From JAMCRM01 sp041685075 (GTDB lineage Bacteria > Acidobacteriota > Terriglobia > Bryobacterales > Bryobacteraceae), in NCBI GenBank assembly GCA_041685075.1, contig JAWLGN010000096.1, forward strand, positions 1 through 17,263: 17,263 bases of DNA, read 5' to 3'. Both the position numbers and the translations under genes were made by a program. A model generated the notes under the pieces. It saw nothing but the letters and a program-made list of their open reading frames with translations, was not told the origin of the DNA and did not search any database. Shown here piece by piece: positions 1 through 9,631 of the stretch. Each line of letters starts with the position of its first letter. Position 1 is the stretch's first letter.

Positions 1-76
1 TGGTGGCCAGGGACGGAATCGAACCGCCGACGCCAGCCTTTTCAGGGCTGCGCTCTACCAGCTGAGCTACCTGGCC
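1..76 (-). tRNA. tRNA-Phe (anticodon GAA)
   Basis: Read on the minus strand this folds as a complete cloverleaf of 76 nt with an encoded CCA tail (complement of 1-3). The acceptor arm pairs GGCCAGG (complement of 70-76) with CCTGGCC (complement of 5-11). The anticodon stem CAGCC/GGCTG closes the loop CTGAAAA, giving anticodon GAA at 41-43, which reads Phe codons. The T arm carries the normal GGTTCGATTCC. It lies 43 bp downstream of the nuoH stop on the same strand, so it may be co-transcribed with the complex I operon or use a promoter inside the nuoH end. Its own terminator, if any, lies beyond the left edge. Confidence 0.97.
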
Positions 77-119
77 GCGAAAACGTATTCTAGCAGATGG
101 GGATGGATTGCCGCCAGTA

Positions 120-1301
120 TTACTGCCGCGAAACGCCTAGCAGCGCATTCACCACTACCGCGGCCATCCCCAGCGGAATCATGACTTTCCAGCCGATGTC
201 CATGAGCTGGTCGTAGCGGAAACGGGGGAAGGTGCCGCGAATCCATACCAGCAGATAAACGATCAGCGACATCTTCAGCAGGAACCAGAACAGGCCGATC
301 AGCTTCGCATTCGCCGCCGGAATCAGGAACACCGCGGCGACCAGGAGCATCGCCAGCCCGAGCACCACCAGCAACTTGCGGTTCGTGGGGTTCTTGTCCA
401 TGCCGCGCGCTACCAGCAGCAGGCAACCCAGGCCCGTGCCGCCGAAGGCTACCAGAGGCCCGGCATAATCGACCACCGCCATGAACGGCACGTTGGGGAA
501 CGGCCGCAGCCAGCCGCCCCAGAAAAGCGTCACCGCCACGGCCGACATCACCAGAATGTTGGCGTACTCGGCCAGGAAGTAAAGCGCGAAACGGAAGCCG
601 CTGTACTCGGTGTGGAAGCCGGCCACCAGTTCGGATTCCGCTTCCGGCAGGTCGAACGGCAGGCGGTTGGTCTCCGCAATGGAGGCGATCAGGAACAGCA
701 CGAACACCACCACCATGAAACCATAGTTGTCGAAGACCAGCCAGATGCCGCGCTCCAGTTGCGTGCGGACGATGCCCTGCATGCTCAGGGTGCCAGCGGC
801 CATCAGGGCGGAAACCAGCGCCAGCCCCACCGCCACCTCGTAGCTCACCAACTGCGCCGCGCTGCGCAGCGCGCCCAGCAGCGGATAGTGGCTGTTCGAC
901 GCCCAGCCGCCCAGAATGATGCCCAGGATCCCCACCGCCGACATGGAGGCGATCACCAGAATCCCCACGTTCACGTCCGCCACGTAGATCCACGACGAGA
1001 AGGGCAGCACCGCAAAGGCGGTCATGGCGGTGAAGGTGGAAACGCACGGCGCCAGCCAGAAGATGGCGCGGTCGGCGCCGGCAGGAATCACGTCCTCCTT
1101 CAAGATGAGCTTCAGCGCGTCGGCGATCGGCTGCAGAATGCCGTGCGGACCCACCCGCATGGGCCCCAGGCGCACCTGGATGTCGGCCAGTACCTTGCGC
1201 TCGATCAGCGACATGTAGCCCGCCGCCAGCGGGATAATCGCCAGGCACACGAGGGTCACCACGATGGGCACAAACAGCCAGTGTTGAACGACGGATTCCA
1301 T
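120..1301 (-). CDS. nuoH: NADH-quinone oxidoreductase subunit H (NuoH/ND1)
   Basis: A 393-aa polytopic membrane protein that forms much of the quinone-access cavity of complex I at the junction of the hydrophilic and membrane arms. Diagnostic segments are the early ERKVLADIQ..RLGPMRVGPHG region (about 34-53) and the acidic quinone-cavity loop AETNRLPFDLPEAESELVAG at about 209-228, followed by FHTEYSGFRFAL. Near the C-terminus comes RFRYDQLMDIGWK. It is longer than the roughly 325 aa of the E. coli protein. The ATG lies 4 bp after the nuoN stop, so translation is probably coupled. Position is unusual: in the classical order nuoH follows nuoG and precedes nuoI, whereas here it is the last nuo gene, next to tRNA-Phe. 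Confidence 0.96.
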   Translation of the reverse strand: MESVVQHWLFVPIVVTLVCLAIIPLAAGYMSLIERKVLADIQVRLGPMRVGPHGILQPIADALKLILKEDVIPAGADRAIFWLAPCVSTFTAMTAFAVLPFSSWIYVADVNVGILVIASMSAVGILGIILGGWASNSHYPLLGALRSAAQLVSYEVAVGLALVSALMAAGTLSMQGIVRTQLERGIWLVFDNYGFMVVVFVLFLIASIAETNRLPFDLPEAESELVAGFHTEYSGFRFALYFLAEYANILVMSAVAVTLFWGGWLRPFPNVPFMAVVDYAGPLVAFGGTGLGCLLLVARGMDKNPTNRKLLVVLGLAMLLVAAVFLIPAANAKLIGLFWFLLKMSLIVYLLVWIRGTFPRFRYDQLMDIGWKVMIPLGMAAVVVNALLGVSRQ

Positions 1302-1305
1302 GTCC

Positions 1306-2775
1306 CTATCTCATTAACGAAGTCTGCGCCAGCCGCAGGAACGGCTCCGGATAGATGCCGATCACCAGGGTCAGCAGGCCGCTCGCGCCCAGCGCCAGGC
1401 GCAGCCCGAAGCTGGATGCCAGCGGGGTCTTCTCCACCGCCTCCCGAACGAACATGCTGCGCACGATCTTGAAGTAGTAGTACAAGGCCACGCCGGCGAA
1501 CAACACCGCCAACACCGCCAGCGCGTAGTGCCCCGTTTCCATCAGGGCGAGAAAGATGTAGTACTTCCCGATGAATCCCGCGGTGGGCGGAATGCCGGCC
1601 AGCGAGAGCAGAAAGAGCAGCATCAGCCCGGCGTAGACCGGGCTGCGGTGCGCCAGCCCCGCGAAATCGTCCAGGTCCTCCCCGATGATCTCTTTCCGCC
1701 GCAGCGCGATCACCACCATGAAGGCGCCCATGTTCATGAAGGTGTAGACCAGGACGTAGACCGCCACGCCCTTGATGCCGGTATCATTGCCGGCGATGAG
1801 GCCCAGCAGCATGTAGCCGGCGTGCGAAATAGAGCTGTAGGCCAGCAGGCGCTTCACATTGGTCTGGTTGATGGCCGCGAAATTCCCCACCGTCAGGGTG
1901 GCGATCGCCACCACAATCAGCAGTGGCTCCCACACTTCGCGCGCGGCCGCCAGCGGCCCCGGGTAAACCCAGAAGATGCGCATCAGGAAGGCCAGCGACG
2001 CCGCCTTCGAGGCCACCGAAAGGTAGGCCGTCACGCTCGTGGGGGCACCCTCATAGGCGTCCGGCGCCCACATGTGGAAGGGCACGGCGGAAATCTTGAA
2101 GAGCAGCCCTACCGACGTTGTTGCCACCGCGAGAAATACCATCGGATCCCAGGCCTGGCGCGCCGCCACCGCGGCAGCCACGTCGGTCAGCTTCGTCGAG
2201 GCCGCCATCCCATAGAGCACCGAGAAACCGTAGACCAGGAAGCCGCTCGAAAACGCGCCCAGCAACAGGTACTTCATGGCGGCTTCGTTGGAGCGCTTCT
2301 CCCCGCGCAGAAATCCCACCATGATGTAGAAGCATAGGGCCATCAGCTCCAGCCCCACGAACAGCGTCACCAGGTCCGTACCGGCGGCCAGGAAGAACAT
2401 GCCGCACTGCGCGAACAGCACCAGGGCGTAGTACTCGCCGTGGTGCTCTCCTTCGACCTCCAGGTACTTGTACGACACCAGCACCATGATGAGGGCCGCC
2501 AATAGGAACATCCAGTTGAAGAAGAGGGCGAAGCCGTCGATGGTGACGACGCCGTTGAAGGCGCTCAACTCCGCAAAGCCGGTGGAGCTGAGATAGGCCT
2601 GCTGCTGCCAGAGGCCGTAGCCGGTGAAGGCCAGTCCGGCCAGCGCGATCACCAGCAGGAACCGGCGCTGGTGCGGCACCAGAAAATCGAACAGCAGGGT
2701 GGCGCACCCGAACAGCGCCAGCATGATCGCCGGGATCAGGACGAAGTGGTCGGTACTGGTGTAGAACTCACTCAT
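1306..2775 (-). CDS. nuoN: NADH-quinone oxidoreductase subunit N (NuoN/ND2)
   Basis: A 489-aa antiporter-like proton-pumping subunit of the membrane arm, close to the family's usual length. The residues of the proton channel are present: Glu143 in GLELMALCFYIMVGF, Lys227 in LLFKISAVPFHMWAPDAYEG, and Lys257 in YLSVASK. Each is offset by ten from E. coli Glu133, Lys217 and Lys247, so the pump looks intact. About 14 hydrophobic helices can be seen. The ATG at 2775 lies inside the end of nuoM; the two genes overlap by 8 bp in different frames (ATGAGTGA), typical of translational coupling. Confidence 0.96.
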   Translation of the reverse strand: MSEFYTSTDHFVLIPAIMLALFGCATLLFDFLVPHQRRFLLVIALAGLAFTGYGLWQQQAYLSSTGFAELSAFNGVVTIDGFALFFNWMFLLAALIMVLVSYKYLEVEGEHHGEYYALVLFAQCGMFFLAAGTDLVTLFVGLELMALCFYIMVGFLRGEKRSNEAAMKYLLLGAFSSGFLVYGFSVLYGMAASTKLTDVAAAVAARQAWDPMVFLAVATTSVGLLFKISAVPFHMWAPDAYEGAPTSVTAYLSVASKAASLAFLMRIFWVYPGPLAAAREVWEPLLIVVAIATLTVGNFAAINQTNVKRLLAYSSISHAGYMLLGLIAGNDTGIKGVAVYVLVYTFMNMGAFMVVIALRRKEIIGEDLDDFAGLAHRSPVYAGLMLLFLLSLAGIPPTAGFIGKYYIFLALMETGHYALAVLAVLFAGVALYYYFKIVRSMFVREAVEKTPLASSFGLRLALGASGLLTLVIGIYPEPFLRLAQTSLMR

Positions 2776-4333
2776 GGTTGCTCACCGAAGCGGCCGCGGG
2801 GAGAAGCGGCGATCGGGCGACCGCCGGCGCCTTCCCCTGGTAGTAGTCCGGGCGGACGCGCTCCACAATCTGCTGCACGGGTTTTTCCAGAATGTCGAAG
2901 TAGGGTTTGGGATAGACCCCGATCCAGAAGGCCCAGGCGATGAGCGGCACGAAGACGGCCAACTCCCGAAGGCTCAGGTCCGGCAGCCCCAGGTTCTTGG
3001 CGTTGGTCACCTGCCCCAGCATGGTGCGCTGGTAGAGCCACAGCAGGTAGGCCGCGCCGAAAATAATCCCCAGCACCGCGAAGGCCGCCCACACGCGGTT
3101 GGCCTCGAAGGCTCCCTGCAGGATCGTGAACTCTCCGATGAATCCGTTCAGCAGCGGCAGCCCCGCGGAACTCAGCATGGCGATGGCGAAGACCGTGGCG
3201 AAGACCGGCATCACGTGCGCCAAACCGCCGTACTCGGAGATCTCGCGCGTGTGCCGCCGCTCGTAAATCACCCCGATCACCAGGAAGAGCATGCCGGTGG
3301 AGATCCCGTGGTTCACCTGCTGGAGCACGCTGCCCGCCAGCCCGTTGGGGTTCAGCGCGAAGATGCCCAGCGTGCAGAAGCCCAGGTGGCTCACCGAGGA
3401 GTAGGCCACCAGTTTTTTCCAGTCCTTCTGCATCAGGCTCACCAGCGCGCCGTAGAGGATGCCGATCAACGAGAGCACGATCAGCACCCGCACGATGGTC
3501 TGGTGAATGGAAGCCTCCGGCAGCAGCGGCAGCGAGAAGCGGATGAAGCCGTAGGTGCCCATCTTCAGCAGCACGCTCGCCAGCACCACCGATCCCGCCG
3601 TGGGCGCCTCCACGTGCGCGTCCGGCAGCCAGGTGTGGAAGGGGAACATCGGCACCTTGATGGCAAAACCCAGGAAGAAGGCCCAGAAGACCCACTGCTG
3701 GATGCCCAGCGGCAGCGAGAGCTTCATCAGCTCGGAAATCTCGAAGGTGAAGAAGCCGAACTGCTGGTAGTGCTGGAAGTAGAGGGTCAGGATGCCCAGC
3801 AGCATCAGGACCGAGCCGGCCAGGGTATAAAGGAAAAACTTGATGGCGGCGTACAGCTTCCGCGGCCCGCCCCACACCCCGATGATGAAGTACATGGGCA
3901 CCAGCACCACTTCCCACGCCACGTAGAACAGGAAGAAATCCAGCGCCATGAAGACGCCCAGCATGCCCGTCTGGAGCAGCAGGAACATGGCGTAGTATTG
4001 CTTCACCCGTTCCGTGATGGCGTTCCAGGAAGAGAGGATGGCCAGGAAGCCCACCACCGTGGTGAGCATAATCAGCAGCAGGCTGATGCCGTCGATCCCG
4101 AGAAAGTATTTCACTCCCAGGGCGGGGATCCAGTCGGCGCGCTCGACGAACTGAAAGCCTCCGGCCGTACGGTCGAACCGCGTCACCAAGGGCAGCGACA
4201 CCAGAAAGCCGATGAAGGCGGCAACGTTCGCCCAGACCTTGATGGCCGTAACCGCCCGCGAAGGAATCAACAGCAGGACGGCCAGCCCCACGAGCGGGGT
4301 GAACAGGACGATGCTGAGTAAGTGCTGGTCCAT
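2768..4333 (-). CDS. nuoM: NADH-quinone oxidoreductase subunit M (NuoM/ND4)
   Basis: A 521-aa antiporter-like subunit of the complex I membrane arm. Key channel residues are visible: Glu141 in YVAWEVVLVPMYF, Lys226 in GFAIKVPMFPFHTWLPDAH, and Lys257 in LASVLLKMGTYGF, matching E. coli Glu144, Lys234 and Lys265. The VEAPTAGSVVLASVLLK helix is the classic family signature. The frame stays open 21 codons further upstream, but that stretch (MRSSWWPGFW..) runs back into nuoL and is not membrane-like; the ATG at 4333, giving MDQHLLSIVLFTPLVG, starts 4 bp after the nuoL stop and is the better choice. No strong Shine-Dalgarno site is seen, so coupling to nuoL is likely. The C-terminus overlaps nuoN by 8 bp. 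Confidence 0.96.
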   Translation of the reverse strand: MDQHLLSIVLFTPLVGLAVLLLIPSRAVTAIKVWANVAAFIGFLVSLPLVTRFDRTAGGFQFVERADWIPALGVKYFLGIDGISLLLIMLTTVVGFLAILSSWNAITERVKQYYAMFLLLQTGMLGVFMALDFFLFYVAWEVVLVPMYFIIGVWGGPRKLYAAIKFFLYTLAGSVLMLLGILTLYFQHYQQFGFFTFEISELMKLSLPLGIQQWVFWAFFLGFAIKVPMFPFHTWLPDAHVEAPTAGSVVLASVLLKMGTYGFIRFSLPLLPEASIHQTIVRVLIVLSLIGILYGALVSLMQKDWKKLVAYSSVSHLGFCTLGIFALNPNGLAGSVLQQVNHGISTGMLFLVIGVIYERRHTREISEYGGLAHVMPVFATVFAIAMLSSAGLPLLNGFIGEFTILQGAFEANRVWAAFAVLGIIFGAAYLLWLYQRTMLGQVTNAKNLGLPDLSLRELAVFVPLIAWAFWIGVYPKPYFDILEKPVQQIVERVRPDYYQGKAPAVARSPLLPAAASVSNHE

Positions 4334-4337
4334 AATG

Positions 4338-6479
<2,142 letters not shown>

Positions 6480-6492
6480 GGTCAGGTTGCCG

Positions 6493-6801
6493 TCACCATT
6501 TCAATAGATCGATTTCATCCGCCAGCACCGTCGCGCGGTTGCGGAACAGCGCAAGCAGAATGCCCAGCCCCACCGCCGCCTCCGCCACCGCCACCGCAAT
6601 CACGAAGATCGCGAATACCTGGCCGTTGATGTTCCCCAGGGAATTGGAGAAGGCGATCAGGTTGATGTTCACGGCGTTCAAGATCAGTTCGATTGACATC
6701 AGCACGACGACGATGTTCCGCCGGATGAGCACCCCCAGGGTACCGATGAGCAGCAGCGCCGCGCTCAACAGAAGATAGTGGAGCGGAGTAATCGGGTGCA
6801 C
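6493..6801 (-). CDS. nuoK: NADH-quinone oxidoreductase subunit K (NuoK/ND4L)
   Basis: A 102-aa three-helix membrane subunit adjoining NuoJ and NuoN. The two buried glutamates of the proton path are present: Glu38 in MSIELILNAVNINL and Glu74 in AVAEAAVGLGILLALFR, corresponding to E. coli Glu36 and Glu72. Translation starts at a GTG (complement of 6799-6801), three bases after the nuoJ stop. It is supported by a perfect AGGAGG nine bases upstream, which also forms the last two Arg codons of nuoJ. Confidence 0.96.
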   Translation of the reverse strand: MHPITPLHYLLLSAALLLIGTLGVLIRRNIVVVLMSIELILNAVNINLIAFSNSLGNINGQVFAIFVIAVAVAEAAVGLGILLALFRNRATVLADEIDLLKW

Positions 6802-6804
6802 GGA

Positions 6805-7326
6805 TTATAACCTCCTCTTCGCCATCACCACCGAGCCGACCACGGCCACCAGCAGCAGCACCGAAGCCAGTTCAAAGGGCAACAGGTACTCGGAAAACAG
6901 CACGTCGGCCAGCCGCTCGGTGTTCCCGGTAGCCGCCGCCGGGTCCGGTGCGGCGGGCGTCGCGGCGGCGATCTGGAACGACCCCGCCCCCCGCCAGACG
7001 ACGTATCCGATCTGGAGAGCCACCCCCGCTACGCAGGCCAGCGCCAGCGCCCACTGCCCGTGGAACTGCCGTTCCCGCGCCGCCTCATCCAGGTTCACCA
7101 GCATGATCACGAACAGGAACAGCAGCATGATGCCGCCGACGTAGAGGATGATCTGCACCACGAACAGGAACTCGGCCCGCTGGAGCAAATACAGCCCGGC
7201 CACCCCCAACAGAGAAACGATCAGGCTGATGGCGCTGTGCACGGCATTGCGGCGGGTAATGGTGAGGATGCCGCCGCTCAGCACCATCACCGCGAAGGTA
7301 TAGAACAGAAGGGTGTCGGTCAGCAT
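6805..7326 (-). CDS. nuoJ: NADH-quinone oxidoreductase subunit J (NuoJ/ND6)
   Basis: A 173-aa membrane subunit with five predicted helices. The third helix carries the conserved VVQIILYVGGIMLLFLFVIM stretch (about 56-75), the pi-bulge helix whose conformational change is linked to coupling in complex I. A soluble loop rich in Ala and Pro (about 118-137) separates the fourth and fifth helices. The frame is open 16 codons further upstream, but those codons lie within the nuoI 3' end; the ATG at 7326, giving MLTDTLLFYTFAVMVL, overlaps the nuoI stop by 7 bp and fits family starts. No good Shine-Dalgarno site is visible, consistent with coupling to nuoI. Confidence 0.95.
   Translation of the reverse strand: MLTDTLLFYTFAVMVLSGGILTITRRNAVHSAISLIVSLLGVAGLYLLQRAEFLFVVQIILYVGGIMLLFLFVIMLVNLDEAARERQFHGQWALALACVAGVALQIGYVVWRGAGSFQIAAATPAAPDPAAATGNTERLADVLFSEYLLPFELASVLLLVAVVGSVVMAKRRL
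6811..6816 (-). promoter_or_regulatory. Shine-Dalgarno site of nuoK inside nuoJ
   Basis: AGGAGG on the minus strand, nine bases before the GTG start of nuoK. The same six bases are the consecutive AGG-AGG Arg codons at the NuoJ C-terminus (RRL-stop), so the end of one gene doubles as the ribosome site of the next. It decides the nuoK start. Confidence 0.8.
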
Positions 7327-7775
7327 TTGTATTTCGTCGGAACCGGGCCCTCCTCGAGCATCTGGCGGTCCCAAATCTGTCCTTCCCGGCTGTAGGAGGC
7401 CAGCTCAAAATCCTGGGTCAGTTCCAGGGCGTCCACCGGGCAGGCGTCCTCGCACAGCCCGCAAAACATACACCGCGAGACATCGTAGGTGAAGGTGGTC
7501 AACTCCTTCCGGCGGGTGGTTTCATTTCGCTCGCTGGAGACCACGATGAGCGCCTCCGGACAGGCCAGCGCACACAGGTTGCAGGCGATACAGAGCGTTT
7601 CGCCGGTCTCGGGGTTGGTGTTCAGCCGCGGCGCGCCACGGTAGCGCTCGCCGATTTTGGGCCGCTCGGCGGGATATTGTTCGGTGCAGATATGCCGCGG
7701 ATGCTGGTTGCGCAAGGTCACCCAGAGACCCTGCACCAGGTCCACCAGAAAAACCTTGCGGATCAGTTTGACCAT
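7320..7775 (-). CDS. nuoI: NADH-quinone oxidoreductase subunit I (NuoI/TYKY), 2x[4Fe-4S] ferredoxin subunit
   Basis: A 151-aa peripheral-arm subunit that carries clusters N6a and N6b and passes electrons to NuoB's N2 cluster. Two complete ferredoxin motifs are seen: Cys62, 65, 68, 72 (CIACNLCALACP) and Cys102, 105, 108, 112 (CMFCGLCEDACP). The frame extends 21 codons upstream into nuoD, but the ATG at 7775, giving MVKLIRKVFLVDLV, has a perfect AGGAGG five bases before it and is clearly the start. It begins 10 bp after the nuoD stop and overlaps nuoJ by 7 bp. In the classical operon nuoH sits just before nuoI; here nuoD does. Confidence 0.97.
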   Translation of the reverse strand: MVKLIRKVFLVDLVQGLWVTLRNQHPRHICTEQYPAERPKIGERYRGAPRLNTNPETGETLCIACNLCALACPEALIVVSSERNETTRRKELTTFTYDVSRCMFCGLCEDACPVDALELTQDFELASYSREGQIWDRQMLEEGPVPTKYKC

Positions 7776-7780
7776 GGCCC

Positions 7781-7786
7781 CCTCCT
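7781..7786 (-). promoter_or_regulatory. Shine-Dalgarno site of nuoI
   Basis: A perfect AGGAGG five bases before the nuoI ATG, touching the nuoD stop codon. It selects the 151-aa start over the longer open frame. Confidence 0.85.
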
Positions 7787-8898
7787 CACCTGTCGATCTC
7801 ACCCAGCACGATATCGAGCGTGCCGATGACCGCCACAATATCCGCTACCAGCCCGCCGCGCGCCATGCGGTCGAGCGCCTGGAGGTTGATGAACGACGGC
7901 GGGCGCACGCGCACGCGGTAGGGCTGCGTGGAGCCGTCGCTCACCACGTAATAACCCAGTTCCCCCTTGGGCGCCTCGATGGAGACGTAGGCCTCCCCCA
8001 CCGGCGGCTTAATCACCTTCGGCACCTTGGCCATGATAGGCCCTTCGGGGATGTCTTCCACGGCCTGCCGGATGATCCGCACCGACTGGCGCATCTCTTC
8101 CAGCCGCACGATGTACCGGTCGTAGGTATCGCCGTTGCGGGCCGTGGGGATCTTGAAGTCGTACTTGTCGTAGCCGGAGTAGGGCAGGGCCTTGCGGATG
8201 TCCCACTCCACCCCGGCGGCGCGCAGTACCGGTCCGGTGACCCCGTACTCCTTGCACTCATCGGCGGTCAGGACCCCCACGTTCACCAGACGGCCTTTCC
8301 AGATGCGGTTCTCCGAGAGCAGTTCCTCGTACTCGTCCACCTTGGGGAGGAACATGTCGCAGAAGGCCTTGATGTCGGTTTCGAACCGGTCGTAGAGGTC
8401 GTATTGCAGGCCGCCGATGCGGAAGGCGTGCGTGGTGAGGCGCGCGCCGCAGTAACGCTCGAAGATGTCCAGGGCCGCCTCGCGCTCGCGCATTACGTAG
8501 AACAGCGGCGTGAGGGCCCCGATGTCCAGTGCGTGGGTGCCCAGCCAGACCAGGTGGCTGGCGATGCGGTTCAGCTCCGTCAGGATTACCCTTACTACCT
8601 GCGCGCGCGGAGGCGCTTCCACGTTCAGCAGCTTCTCCACCGCCAGGCAGTAGCCCAGGCCGTTGGACACCGCGGCCAGGTAATCCATGCGGTCCACGTA
8701 AGGCGCAAACTGTGTCCACGTGCGATTTTCGGCGATCTTCTCCACGCCCCGGTGCAGGTAGCCGATGACGCAGTCCGTGCCCATGATCTTCTCGCCGTCC
8801 AGCCGCAGGATGACCCGCAGCACCCCGTGGGTGGAGGGATGCTGGGGCCCCATGTTGAGCACGAGTTCAGTTGAATCGAGAAATGTGGATTCCGCCAT
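7786..8898 (-). CDS. nuoD: NADH-quinone oxidoreductase subunit D (NuoD, 49 kDa)
   Basis: A 370-aa peripheral-arm subunit, related to the large subunit of NiFe hydrogenases, that forms the quinone headgroup site with NuoB. GPQHPSTHG (17-25) gives His24, and MDYL gives Tyr73. These correspond to Thermus Nqo4 His38 and Tyr87, the two residues that bind the quinone headgroup, with a constant offset of 14. Other family blocks are RIASHLVWLGTHALDIGA, AFRIGGLQYDL, and the C-terminal GTLDIVLGEIDR with an Arg end. It starts 3 bp after nuoC. It is a stand-alone NuoD, not fused to NuoC as in enterobacteria. Confidence 0.97.
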   Translation of the reverse strand: MAESTFLDSTELVLNMGPQHPSTHGVLRVILRLDGEKIMGTDCVIGYLHRGVEKIAENRTWTQFAPYVDRMDYLAAVSNGLGYCLAVEKLLNVEAPPRAQVVRVILTELNRIASHLVWLGTHALDIGALTPLFYVMREREAALDIFERYCGARLTTHAFRIGGLQYDLYDRFETDIKAFCDMFLPKVDEYEELLSENRIWKGRLVNVGVLTADECKEYGVTGPVLRAAGVEWDIRKALPYSGYDKYDFKIPTARNGDTYDRYIVRLEEMRQSVRIIRQAVEDIPEGPIMAKVPKVIKPPVGEAYVSIEAPKGELGYYVVSDGSTQPYRVRVRPPSFINLQALDRMARGGLVADIVAVIGTLDIVLGEIDR

Positions 8899-8901
8899 GG
8901 G

Positions 8902-9534
8902 TTACTGGCCGCTTTCGATACCGAGATTCTCCCGCACCCATTGGGTGTCCTGCTGCAGGATGGAGTAGTCCTTGCGCAGCGGATGGCCCTGCCATTCCTC
9001 CGGCAACAGGATACGGCGCATATCCGGATGGCCTTCGAACTCGATACCGAACATGTCGAAGACCTCGCGCTCCAGCCAGTTGGCGGTCAGGTGCACGGGG
9101 ACGGCGCTCGCGGGCCGCTCCCCCTCGGCAATTTCGGTTTTAATCCGTATCCGATGGTTGCGGGCGAAGCTGTAGAGCACGTAAACCAGGTCGAACCGCC
9201 GCTCGCGTTTGGGCCAGTCGACCGCGGTGATGTCCACCAGGTAGTCGAAATCGGCTTCCAGCTTCAGGAATTCAAGGATATCAGGGACGGCCTCGGGCTG
9301 TGCGGTCAGGAACTCCTGCCCCAGGTAAGTGTAGAACCCCGTGATGCGGTCGCCGAAACGTTCCTGCAACAGGGCGGTAAGCTCATCCTCCCAAGGCGTG
9401 GTAGCCATGACCGCGGGGGCCTTGGGCGGCGGCTTGGGAGGTGCCGGTTTGGCCGGAGGCGCGGCTGGTTTTTGCTGGCTCGCGGAGTCCCCAGACAAAG
9501 GCGCCGAGCCCTCGGGATTCTGCTCTTCACCCAT
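8902..9534 (-). CDS. nuoC: NADH-quinone oxidoreductase subunit C (NuoC, 30 kDa)
   Basis: A 210-aa peripheral-arm subunit. The 30-kDa signature is at 154-172 (LEREVFDMFGIEFEGHPDM), followed by RRILLPEEWQGHPLRKDYS. The first about 45 residues are an unusual low-complexity tail rich in Pro, Ala and Lys (20-42), before the family domain starts near WEDELTALLQERFG. A start at Met43 would remove the tail, but the ATG at 9534 has an AGGAG five bases upstream while Met43 has none, so the long form is preferred. It is the first nuo gene here; the next gene upstream is not nuoB or nuoA. Confidence 0.95.
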   Translation of the reverse strand: MGEEQNPEGSAPLSGDSASQQKPAAPPAKPAPPKPPPKAPAVMATTPWEDELTALLQERFGDRITGFYTYLGQEFLTAQPEAVPDILEFLKLEADFDYLVDITAVDWPKRERRFDLVYVLYSFARNHRIRIKTEIAEGERPASAVPVHLTANWLEREVFDMFGIEFEGHPDMRRILLPEEWQGHPLRKDYSILQQDTQWVRENLGIESGQ

Positions 9535-9539
9535 GGAAG

Positions 9540-9544
9540 CTCCT
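9540..9544 (-). promoter_or_regulatory. Shine-Dalgarno site of nuoC
   Basis: AGGAG five bases before the ATG at 9534. It supports the long NuoC with its Pro/Ala-rich N-terminal extension. Confidence 0.75.
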
Positions 9545-9555
9545 GTGATGTCCTA

Positions 9556-9584
9556 CACTTACCATCCTTGCCCAAGGGTGTCAA
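9556..9584 (-). promoter_or_regulatory. possible sigma-70-type promoter of the nuo operon
   Basis: On the minus strand a perfect TTGACA (complement of 9579-9584) is followed after 17 bases by TAAGTG (complement of 9556-9561), which matches the -10 consensus only weakly. It lies in the 97-bp gap between the isomerase-like gene and nuoC, about 22 bp before nuoC. The -35 match and spacing are good and the -10 is poor, so this is a suggestion only; read-through from the upstream gene on the same strand is also possible. Confidence 0.35.
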
Positions 9585-9631
9585 TTTCGACAACAAACGG
9601 TGGAATAAGGGGTTTAACCCGCCGGCCGGCC

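Noticed and set aside
9612..9631. GGGTTTAACCC and GCCGGCCGGC symmetric stretches after the isomerase-like gene, considered as a terminator
   Set aside because: The first has 5-bp arms with a one-base loop, which cannot form a stable RNA hairpin, and the second is a simple self-complementary GC repeat; no T-tract follows on the minus strand.
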